Source: Aptenodytes patagonicus
Lineage: Eukaryota; Chordata; Aves; Sphenisciformes; Spheniscidae
DNA: 64,000 nt
Assembly (NCBI RefSeq): GCF_965638725.1
Contig: NC_134970.1
Span: forward strand, 5,213,001 to 5,277,000
Reading direction: 5' to 3'
In this document: in pieces, positions 47,970-59,100 of the stretch
Layout: each line of letters begins with the position of its first letter
Numbering within the stretch: the stretch's first letter is position 1
Notes under the pieces: model-generated
What the model saw: only the letters and a program-made list of their open reading frames with translations
Database searches by the model: none
Told to the model about the DNA's origin: nothing
Position numbers and translations under genes: made by a program

Positions 47970-48427
47970 GGCCGCCAGAGCCGGTAGCCCGGGGTGCCCC
48001 GCGCGCCTGCGCGCTGCGCCCTCCCCCTGCGCCACGCCGGGCCGCGCCGGCCGGAGCATGCGCAGCTTGGGCCCCTTCGCACGCCACCCCGCGGCCTCGG
48101 TCTCGCCCTCGCTGGGGGTGCCGCTGGAGCTCGAGCCGTGGGGGGAAGCCGCGCCTCCCCGCTCCCGGCCACGCCCCCGCCCGCCCTCCGCGGGGCGGTG
48201 CTCCCCCGGCGCCGGCACCGCCTCCGGCAGCGGCATGGCGGGCGGCGCGCAGGCGCGGGGCGGCTCCCGGCGTCTGAAGTCGGGCGCCGCGCGTGTGACG
48301 GAAGGCCCCCCCGGCTGTGACGTCAGCGCCGCGCGCGCGACGGCCGTTCGAGAAGCCACCCTACCCCGGCCGTCACCCCCCCCCCGGCCCTGCTAAGGAG
48401 AACGGCAGCGGCGAGCCCGAACCGCAG
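47970..48427 (-). promoter_or_regulatory. SRPK1 CpG-island promoter
   Basis: A CpG-dense block directly upstream of the SRPK1 start codon. It contains a perfect palindromic CRE, TGACGTCA (48318-48325), a TGACGGAAG motif (half CRE plus ETS-like core, near 48297), an NRF1-like GCATGCGCAG (near 48056) and GC boxes. No TATA box is seen, which suits a broadly expressed housekeeping-type kinase gene. The CpG-rich sequence extends leftward across exons 1 and 2 to about 47.2 kb. Confidence 0.65.
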
Positions 48428-48972
48428 GGTCCTGGTTTCGGCAGGGAGAGAGTTAATTTTCCTCCCAGTAGCCGGTACAGCGCTGTGTGTCGGGTGTAGG
48501 AGGAGAACGACGTTGGTAACGCACCGATGGTTTAGTTGTTGCTGAGCAGCGCTTACACTAGTCAAGGACTGTTCAGCTCCCCGTGCTCTACCGACTGAGC
48601 AGGCTGGGGGTGCACAAGAAGCTGGGAGGGGGCACAGCCAGGACAGCTGACCCCAACTGGCCAGAGGGACATTCCATACCATGGGACGTCATGCCCAGTA
48701 CAGAAACTGGGGGGAGTTGGCCGGGGGGGGGTGACCGCTGCTCGGGGACTGGCTGGGCATCGGTCGGCAGGTGGTGAGCAACTGCACTGCGCATCGCTTT
48801 GTGTATTATTACTATTATTATTTTATTTCAATTATTAAACTTTTTATCTCAACCCACGAGTTTTTTCTCACTTCTACTCTTCCAATTCTCTCCCCCATCC
48901 CACCGTGGGGGGGGGAGGACTGAGCGGGCGGCTGCGTGGTGCTCAGTTGCCGACTGAGGTTAAACCACAACA
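48428..48972 (+). mobile_element. Solo LTR of an avian endogenous retrovirus, ERVL-like
   Basis: The left end GGTCCTGGTTTCGGCAGGGA and right end GGTTAAACCACAACA match the termini of a very common avian LTR type as I know it (normally TGTCCTGG...ACGACA). The interior has the familiar TTAATTTTCCTCCCAGTAGC, a TATTATT-type tract and an ATTAAA signal near 48835, which give the + orientation. The 5-bp direct repeat CGCAG flanks it at 48423-48427 and 48973-48977, a clean target-site duplication. There is no internal retroviral coding sequence, so it is a solo LTR left by recombination. The first T of the terminal TG has mutated to G, implying some age. Confidence 0.88.
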
Positions 48973-48977
48973 CGCAG

Positions 48978-51900
48978 TCACACACCGCGACGTCGCGGCA
49001 GACACACGCTCCCGAGGGATTTCACGCTACGAGTTACGCGGCCCGAAAAGCTGCCAGTCGCCCCCCCCCCACCAGGGGAAGCTCGGGCAGAGGCGTGCGC
49101 CTCGGGGTGCCTGCGGGCCGGAACACCCCGCTTCTCCTCGACGTGTGAAGCTTTGCGTTGAGAAGATTTGTAAATGGCGTGTGCCTTCAGCGGAGTGAAA
49201 TGCCCGTTACAATCCGGGATTCTTAATATTAAATTGTTTAATAATCACCATGGAAAAAAATGAAACTTCTCGGCTACTGGGCCATTCGGGCATTCACTGT
49301 AAGCGCTGAACAAATATATGTGTTTTAAGATAGTTCTATATTCACCTTAGAACTTCTGCAAGTTCTATTCCTATCTGCAGTTTTGCTGAACGCTATTTTA
49401 CTCCTAAAAACTTCTCACAGCTCTGTTACAAGCGCATTATATATTCTATATCGGGTTTCTATCGGGGATCCTCACCCTGTGCAGCTGCAGCTCCCGCTGC
49501 CCCGTTCCGGCCGGGAAGCCGGCAGAGGGAGTCACGGCCATCGGCTGCGACCGGAACACGAGCCGCGTCTGCGCTGGTTTTAATTTCTAGGACACGGCAT
49601 TTTGAAGCGTGCCCGAGAGCGGGGCCCTTCGGCATCAGGTTGCAAGTATTTTCATGGAAAGGCAGGTGTGTGCGCGCGCAATTTCGGAAGACGGAAAAAT
49701 CCTTTTCATAATTTGTAGCTGTTGCTCTATTACTCACTGCAAACATGAGATGTTCATAGTGCATCTGTCCGTTCTCCTGCAAAGAGCTTTTAAGTGAGAA
49801 ACTGCAGCACGAGGTTTCGTGATGATAATGCAACAGAGGGGGGCAAATTTCAGCCTTTGCACAACTACTGCGTTCAAGGTAACGTTTTGCTGGAAGACCT
49901 CAAGCACGATGGAGTCCCCCTGCTTCTATCGCACAGCAGCTTCCTCCCTCAAAGAAGTCACAATATAAACAGACCACAGAAGCTACGATGATCTCAATTT
50001 GTAGGTGGCCTATCTGTCGTCCCACACTTGTAATAAATGACTCGTGCAGTTGGCTCTAGCGAGGTGCGTGCTCACATCGGCCGTGACGACGGCTCTGCTT
50101 CACACTTCCACTGGCCCAGGCCGGGTTTCTTCACGTGAGGGACATCGAAGACGGCACGTGGCCGGATTTGGAAAGCCACACAGCGAAGAAAGCGTGCGGA
50201 CGGGTATCGTATTCCCTCGAACGGTAGCTGCCACCACAGCCTGAACGAGGAGCCTCATGCAGAGGTCTCCTACAGAAGCAAGGTATTACTGAGCATCTTC
50301 ACTCCCGCCAAGTTTCTTCCATGACTCTTCTAATTTGGGATAGAAAAACGCAGGCTGGGGTAACACCCTCAAAGGGTTGCTGAGCCAGGCCTAAGCCAAG
50401 ATACACTCACCTTTCCGCAACCACCCTGGCACTAATTTTTAAAGCAGAATAAATGCCCCCGAACTATGCTCATACGTGACTGGTTTATCTGGTCCTTCCT
50501 CATAGCTTCCTGCGCAGTATGACACACCGCAGTGCATGGCCCCAAGAACTGCTTCTGCCACACTCTGCATGACTCCCAAGGTTCCTCAGCTGTTTTACGT
50601 CTTCTGCAGCCATTTATGCACCAGAGTAATATGTTAATAAAACAACAACAAGATTGGGGGTGGTTATAGACACTTTGCACCGTCTGCAATGATAACGTGC
50701 ATGTTTGGGGATCTGTATCCTCTAATTCAATGCAGTGGGAGAGCTGCCTGGGTTTCTGCAGCATGCCCTGCTAGGAAAACATCACGGCATCACACTAGCT
50801 GGGAAGGACATTACGAAGTTGCTGCGTGCACAAAACAACTGCAGTTGTTGCAACCAGGTCAGGTGAGAACGTCAAGCTGCCTACAAACACATGATTACAG
50901 ACAGGCCTTTGAACTCTGACTTCTGTGGCTTTTTAGAGGTGTAGGTGGAGTCCTTGGCCATAAAGTACACGCTTTGTCACTTCACAGCCCGTGTCCAGGG
51001 ATTTGTGCTTGGCTAAACACAGAAGCCTTGTGTACGTATGTGGGAGCAGAGTTGTGGCACCGCACAGCGATAAGGGAAGAAGATCAGGATTGTCTGGACT
51101 TCCTCTCAGCAAGATATTTGTTTTGCAACATGAATACCCATAATTTGAACGCTAACATACTGACATCTGAGTTGTCCCCTGGTGCTCAACTCTGCAGTCA
51201 TGGGGCTAGGAAGGAAAGATTCAGAACTTTGCGGAACAAGCCAAAAAAAGAAAAAAAAAATCTCTTAAATTTGCAATGGAGACTTTCGATGGTGCCAACA
51301 GCCAGGCATGCCATTTCATCTTAAATCAAGGCTGCCGTAGGAGAGCCAACAGAATCTGGAAATTAGGGCTATGCTTTTCATGGGTTTTGTATTATTCTGT
51401 TTTGAACAGAGCTGAGAGGAGCTTGGCATGAAGCCACTGTCCAAAACAATGTAGGGAAGCATATGTGGTTTGAGAATTACTCAATACCATTTGAGCTTTC
51501 AGTTTTTCCTGTCTTTCAGTCCAAAAGGTATGAGGGTTCCAGGACTCCATTTCCTCCACAGTAAGCAACTCTACACAGTAATGTTCACTAAAATCCTTTA
51601 CCACTGGAGTTTAGACATGCAATACTGTGGCTTTGCTCTAGAAACTGCTTGGAAGCAGTAAGAATTTAAATGAAAAAATGAAAAAAAAGATTAGAAGAAC
51701 TCACGGGAATACATTACGGATCATTTAATATTAATATTCCTATAAGCCATTGTATCATTGCTAAAATTTAGCAGCCAGGAGCAGCAGAATTCAGAGGAGC
51801 CACCTTGCTGTTACTGCACATCCAGAAACCACACAATGCCCAGCAGCGAAAGTTAGAGCTGTTCACATGTTAACGAATTTAGCCCAGAGCATAGGATCTG

Positions 51901-52888
51901 TACGCAAAGGATCCATCATTTAAATCCACATTTTGCCCGAAAATAGTGTCTGAATGGTGTATATACACAGAGCCGGCCACTCATCTAAAATTAATTTCAC
52001 CTGCAGCTCTTCACGCTAGGCAGTTTGTGCCATGGGATAATCCACCAGACGAGGGCATGAAGCCTTGTGATGTGTGTTGCTGGTGCAGTTAAATGCTTCT
52101 GCTTTCAGTGGAATCCTAACTCACACCTCTGTACTGATATTACCCCGTCAAACTATGGCTGATCTCCAGAAAATATAACTAAGTTGATTTTTTTTTCCCA
52201 AGTGCTAACTGTGTCTAAGTCTACAATTTTCCTGGCTCTTCAGAACAAAGTGAATACATTCCTCCATTCTTCACTATTTCAGTAAAGGACTACAAAAACA
52301 TGAAAAAAAAAAAATTTTTTTACTGGGATTTTGTTCTGGTGGATTAGAAAGGGACTGAGGCAGAAATAATGGATGGACACCATGTTATGTTAGTGCAGAC
52401 AATATCAACTTCCGCAAAGTGTTGAAGAGTAATAAAAAAAATGTTTTCTTTGAAGCTTCATATAATTCTAAATACCTCTGAAAATAAACTGCCTGCATGT
52501 AACCTGTTGAAATACGGCAGATTAATTTCACTTACTAGCAAGCAATAAATATGTAAGAAGTGCTAAGCTAGGACATTTAAACTTCTACAGAATTTCAGAA
52601 AGCAAGCACAAATAATTTGCTAGAATTAACTACAAAACTAGGAATTATCTTATACATTGAAATTTCTCTGCTTTCAGCATTGCTGGGTAGCATATCTATT
52701 TGAAAATGCTTGAAAGCAGTAACATAAATGTTGTTTTTTGTTTAGAACAACAGAATTACTGGAGGCATTAGTCAGGCTGTCTATTTTAAGAACTCCAGAA
52801 CAGAAAAAATAAAAAGCGGATCGAAGGCTGTTGCTTAACTGTACCTTTCTCCTCTCTACTGAAATCCCAATTCCCCAACACTTGTAAT
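48978..52888. other. Intergenic between the SRPK1 promoter and SLC26A8 3' end
   Basis: No gene is recognised. The right part should be the SLC26A8 3'UTR (minus strand); a possible ATTAAA signal lies at 51724-51729, but no canonical AATAAA stands out. Small open frames lack homology or splice support. Confidence 0.5.
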
Positions 52889-53104
52889 TCAGGGATTGCT
52901 GGTATACTTCCATCTCTTCCCCCAGCCTGGGTCCTGGAAATCCGATTGAAGGGGTGGAGTATCATACTGCCCGAGAGAGCTTGGCTCTGCTTTATTCCGG
53001 GCTGAGCGTGAGATATCTGGTATTGGCTCTTCATGCAGAAGTTTGTTGTCAGAGTTCTTTGCAGAGAAAAAATCTTTATTCTTCTTCAAGAGCAAACTTC
53101 TTTC
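52889..53104 (-). other. Predicted last coding exon of SLC26A8
   Basis: Acceptor CGTTTCAG precedes an open phase-0 exon of 71 codons and a stop, beginning ERSLLLKKNKDFFS and ending WGKRWKYTSNP. The upstream exon has an in-frame phase-0 donor, CAGAAG|GTAGAA, at 54260/54261. Phase agreement and the hydrophilic, non-repetitive sequence support it, but I recognise no strong similarity to the mammalian tail, so this exon is a prediction. Confidence 0.6.
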
Positions 53105-56100
53105 CTGAAACGTACACAAACATTACTGTAAGCCAAGGGTGGCCGATCTGTTGAGCCGGTCAAGCGCAGTTCCCATGCCAAGGCAACATCATGTGAGCAA
53201 GCGAGAGGGCCATGCTGGCGTGGGAGCACGGGCTAGTCCGAATCCCCAGCTGCCGAGGAAGTGAGCCAGCAGGGACAGCCCAAGCTGAGCTCACCGAGCT
53301 GCCGTGGGTCCCATCTGCACACCCAGCCCAGCCTCATCTCAGAGCGGGCTCATGGGGAACCGCTGTTACCTCCTGCCTGGTAGCTGCTCCCAACCCACCC
53401 TCCCCAACAGCCATTAAAGGGAGATTGGTGAATATATACTGTCACCTTCATTCTTTGAAGTTTTTTCTATGGGGGAGAGAGGCCGGAAGGTCGGTATCCT
53501 TGCATTAGACTATTCTGTACAATGCCAAGATAAGAGAGTTAAACCAGTTGTTCCATGAGCAGCAGAACACAAGAACCCTGTTTTCCTGCAGATTTGGGTA
53601 GGTTTTTGCCTTCATTCTCGCCTCATTCAGCTATAGGACCCCAGCCTGGCAGTATGCGTAGGCTGATTAGCCAAGGCTGGGTTCTTTCCCTAGGTGGGGC
53701 AATTACTGGAATCTTCTGTGCAGAACAAGGGCTTTTCCTGGAACTCGCAACCGTCTGCCCTATTCAAACTTGGCTGAGACAGCCAGTGAGCTTAAAAATT
53801 ATTGCAGAGGACTGACAGAAAGGGCATGTGCATAAACTTCAGTTCTTTAGGAAATCAAGCTAGCGCTGTCCTTCATTTCCCCCATCAGCCCCAAGGGAGC
53901 TGGTGCAGTAACCTCTGGAAATAAAAAACTTGGAGCTTTTGCTCTGCCCTGGCAGGGTCTTTGCTCTGTCAGAGAAATGGAAACAATTTAAAATGCAACA
54001 AAGTCATTCCTTGCCGCAAAACTCAGCTGGATGCCTTTCCAGCCTGCACACAAAGATGCCTTTCCCCAAACAGGAACACAGGACTCGAAGAAACAAATGG
54101 CATTATCGATCCATTGCAAAAAGGCAAGTACCTGTGAAAAACTGGAGAATCCAAAAATGCATCTGCTCTGCCCTATTTCCTCAGCCACAGGACAAGGTTT
54201 AAGTTACTGACAGGGTAATTTAACAACCTGAAGGCGTAAATGTTAAGCTAAATATTCTACCTTCTGCTGTCCAGCTAGTGGTTCTTCAGCAAACTCTTCC
54301 GCAGTAGGTTCTAGCTCATCTGGCTTTTGATGCTTGTCCAAAGCAGCCAGCACAGCGTCATGAAGAGTTAGAAAGAACATTTCTTTGGTGACACAGCTGT
54401 CAAAGAAATCATTCTTCTCAAAGTCTGCTATCACAGAGGCTATAAAAATGGGGGAAAATAAATAAAGCAGCAAAAACACACCAAGCAGTACGGCTAAAGC
54501 ATTTCACTTAAGTTTAAAACTTATCCTTGGAGATAAGTCAATATTGCTAAACAAATACTATACTCACAGTGACAGCCAGCTATAAGGATGGTAACGCCAA
54601 TATTGTGAAACATATGGATGATCTGTGGAAAGAATTCCATACAGGCATTAGAGCGATTCTGCGTTATACAAGTGCACTAGAAAGTAAAATGCAAACAGGG
54701 AAATAAAACCTCCCTTGCGGTGTTTTATCTCTGAAGAAAACCCTTATTCCGGTATCTCAAATCCTGGGTTTTTTTTAGTTCAGCGCTTAACAGCCAAGTT
54801 GTCCAAGATCTTAATGAATGCCGACTGCAGAAGCAGGGCGGGTCACAGCCAGACCCCACGCTGGCCCTCCCACAGCTCCCTACGCAGCACACAGTGCCGG
54901 TTCTTCACTTAAACAGAAAGTTCTCACAGGAACAGACTAACTTGAAACATCTCTCCATACGCAGATGCCATGAGAACAGGAACCTCTATTTTCAAGCATG
55001 ACCTGTAATTCTGGTTGTCTCAATTTTCATGTCCAACATTTTTAGCTGTATCGATTTAGTGTTAAAGGAATCAGATTTTAGAGGGGATGGATTCTCACCA
55101 TTTTCTCAATGCCTGACCCTTTGTAATTAAAAAGATCTCAAAGTAGTTAATTTTTTTTTTTTTAAAGGCAATGAAACTCATTATTTCAGAGAATCACAGA
55201 ATTTCAGAATATGGGGCTGGAAGGAATCTGGAAAGACTTTGACTCTACCCCCCTTTCCCAATGGGAGGGTCATTCAATGGCAAATAAATCTTCAAGGATT
55301 TTAGGGACATCAGCTCAGTCCACAATTATTCCTAATAGGTGTTAGTCTAACCTGTTATTAAACAAAATTCTTTTGAACTTGAGCTACAGAGTTTGAGGAA
55401 GCTGACTAAGAATCCATCTGGAACTGTATCTTTGTGAGAAGCACGGCTACATGAAATTTATTTTTGCTAAATATGTATCTCCATTGGCTAGGATCCCCAC
55501 TTGGAGACTTAAAAGTTCAAGGCATACTTCAAAGAAAAAGCTAATTAGGCAGTCAGCAATAACAACAAAACCACTCAAGGAGAAGACAGCTGGTAGTTTT
55601 ATATCTGACACTTCTAAAGAAGAGCATTTTTTTTAAGTGACCAGCTAGAAGAAAAAATAAACAGCCAAAATGGAAAAAACAAGTTAGACACTTTTATAAA
55701 TGTGGTTTTAGTTTACATCATTCTAGAACTGGTGACAATGGATGACAGGTTTTTGTATGCCTTTTGTATGGATAGTGGGGCTTTTGTTTGGGAAAAAAAG
55801 TGTTTTTATGGGAATTTATTAATTTCTGAAACTCGATAGCTAAATCTTGCACCCTTAAAGGTCAACTGGAAGATGCGTGGATTGTTATGTAGCAGGGCAT
55901 TTTAGGCTAACAAGAAACATAAGACATTGGGTAAACGTTGGGCTTCACATTTACGTGCAGTTAGGCTGCTTACCTGTCGCAGTAACTCTGAACCTATCAA
56001 ATCCACAAATTGCACCATGCTGAAGTCTAAAATAACGGTGTGAACCGGACGCGGCAAATACATTGGCTGTTCTATCCGATCCAGCTGGACTGAGGAATTA

Positions 56101-59100
56101 TCTGTTGCAGAGCCTGGTGAAAGGCAAGCTCTTCTCCCTTCATCCTCATTCTTTTCAGTCCTACAGCCCGTGTTAAAGCCTGGGGATGCACGCTGCGCGT
56201 CGGCTGCTCCCACCAACAGTGTCCTAGAGCTGAGTTTGTCTCCATACTTTGACCAATGTACCAAATTAACTGAAGATGATGAGGAATCGCTGTCTGCGTG
56301 ATGTCGCTTCACCAGTTTCTCTGTATATGGTATCTAAGATGGAAAATGAGGAGTACACCAGTGGTTGGAAGAATTGGGCCCAGGAGGTGAAATTTTTTGC
56401 TGCAAGTAAGACAGCACTGTAAATCATATGATATTTCTCCTCTCATGGTAAAAAACATCTGAAAAAACACTAAATATAGGACGAAGCCACAAGAGTATGC
56501 AAAGTAGCAGGTGACACAGGCAAGCCTCAGATCATAGAATCATAGAATAGTTTGGGTTGGAAGGGACCTCTAAAGGCCATCTAGTCCAACCCCCCTGCCG
56601 TGGGCAGGGACATCTTCAACTACATCAGGTCGCTCAGAGCCCCGTCCAACCTGACCTGGAATGTTTCCAGGGATGGGGCATCCACCACCTCTCTGGGCAA
56701 CCTGGGCCAGTGCTTCACCACCCTCAGTGTCAAAAATTTATTCCCTCTATCTAGTCTAAATCTACCCCCCTTTAGTTTAAAGCCATTCCCCCTTGTCCTG
56801 TGGTTAGCAGAGTGCCTTCAGCTGCCAAATAGTACAGTGGTACCTCACTCTTCCACACCTTGAAATGGCCTGCGATACTGGAATCTGACTTGTTACTTCT
56901 ACCTTTCAGAAAAGAAAAGAAGAAAAAAAAAGATGGCCCATGGCCATTGCCTTTCTGAGCAACAGTAAGCTGACCCTTACTGGCTGAGTTCTGCAGACCT
57001 TTGATTCCTCTACTTGCTTGTATGGCAGCTGGTCACAGAATGGACCAATTTAATCGATTTTTATTTCTTAATAGTTCCAAATGTGTTTTTTAATCTTTAT
57101 AATGCAAGAAAGGAAAAGTCACTCTCTGCATTTTTGTACTTCAGAAGATGATGTTAAATTACCTATCACTTCCACTTCCTAAGCACCTTGGTGCCACATA
57201 TGTTTTCCAAACCACTGTCTTTCAACCCATTTCTCATGCAATGGCTTTTACAAATCACATATAACCGCTTGAAAAATATCTTCTGAAGACAGGCCACTCC
57301 CTGAAGTTCCTTTCATTGTCTAAGACAAGTCAGAAAATTCAGATAAAGAGGGATATGAGCGACTCTAGAAGATGCACAGCAGCCAGTTATCGTAAAGATC
57401 AGAAATCCTCTAATCATGATAATCGTAGCTGCCTTTGAGGTATTTTGTACTTGCACTTGGCAGTATTGGCAGTAGAACAAATTCCTCATAAGCAAGGGAA
57501 TTCTCTCACTTCTCTGGGGAAAAAGAAGAAAATCCCTACTGAAGGACTTGACAAAATTAATTCTTTCAGCTGAGGAGAGGGTATGTTGAATGCTTCAACC
57601 GCTAGTTAATTCACCCAGTAAGCTGAGCTACTATTGCTCTATGACATAAACTATGTGTAAAGAAATACAGCAGTAATGTTGGCTTATTTTCATACAGCAA
57701 ATATATATATGCTTTATATAAACATTTACAGACTTCTCAGTACTGGCAAGAACATTGTCCTCAGTAACACAAAACCAGACACCTCAAACAAACAGACTAA
57801 ATAAATATACTTTTAAAGCTGACCCTAGGTGGTGGTAGAGGTGGATCACAGACACAAGAGCATTTAAGATCTTTTCTTTCCACTGCAGTGTCAGACAGAT
57901 TAAGTGAAATTAAAGCCCTCATTTCACTTTCATCTAGAGGCACTGCTTTCATGTCCATCTGAAAAAGAAAGGCAGTTTTATTAGAGTTTTTATCTCCCTA
58001 ATGCAGGCTCTCAGAAACTGCCACTGACTGAAAAAGTGGCATTTACCTTGTGTAACAAATAGGTTTTGAAGTGATTCATGTTTGCAAAAGAGATGGAAGA
58101 ACAGCACTGGAAGATTTTGATACCTTCAATCTCCCTCGCCTGTAAAACAGAAGATGTATCTGTGAGGGTTGTACCTAGCTGAAGCTATTTTCCCCCTCCT
58201 GACTGTCTGTGTTGTAGTCTGCAAGGTCCTACCCTAAGGACAGAGTTTGGTCACGTTGTTGACTACACTGCATACTGGTAGTGGCATTGGCAACACGGAC
58301 CTAATTACCATAAACTAATCTGTTTCTCTTGCAATTAAAAACATAACTCCAGCAGATCTATCACAGATGACAGTTGGCTGCTCTAATATAAAATAAGCCA
58401 AATTAATTTTAATGCTTGTTACAAAAAACATACACTATACCTTTGTCTTACTAACCTTGTCCTTATATTATTCCATTTTTTGCAAATCCATCAGCATAGC
58501 ATTAGGAATGTACCTGCATGGCAAAGCCCTCCACTACTGTATTGCCTAATTCTGTATGGTGCAGGTCTTGGAAATAACGTGTTAAAAAGGCCCGTGCCCT
58601 ACCTATTATCCCATCACCGGGAGAACCTGTGAGTCAGTCTAGCACACGCACAGTCGTTACTGTGAAAACATGTAGTAGAGTGGACAAAACCAGACCGGGA
58701 AAAGCAGGTCAGCAAAAAATGCCCAACAGCTCTGGGAATGACAGCAGCGCAGCTTCCACTGTGGAGGCAGCCCAGATGGACACAAGGAGCTCCACAGGCC
58801 CAAGCAGGCTGGGCTAGGTATCTGAATCACTTCACACTACAGATACTTAAGCATTCTTCAGTTTTCAAAGTTTTGAATCAAATGAACTGAGTCTGAATGG
58901 TCACCCCCAGGCATTTAAAGGAAGAAGCTGGATTACAGAGAGATGGAACATTTGTTTTTTGTTTCCTCTTACGGCTCTGTAGACAGATAAACTTCTATAA
59001 ATATTCATGTTTGGAATCTGTCCCAGCACCACCATCTTCATTCTGAAACGAGATGTTTATTAGGTTTTCACAGAGAACAGAGAAAAACCATCTGTTCCCA

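Noticed and set aside
53988-54188. A 66-codon minus-strand frame between the last two predicted SLC26A8 exons
   Set aside because: No good acceptor and donor flank it, and the translation shows no resemblance to SLC26 tails.
54243-54260. The stop at 54243 as the only SLC26A8 terminus
   Set aside because: A phase-0 donor lies just before it and a matching phase-0 terminal exon exists downstream, so I prefer the spliced end but keep the short form as an alternative.
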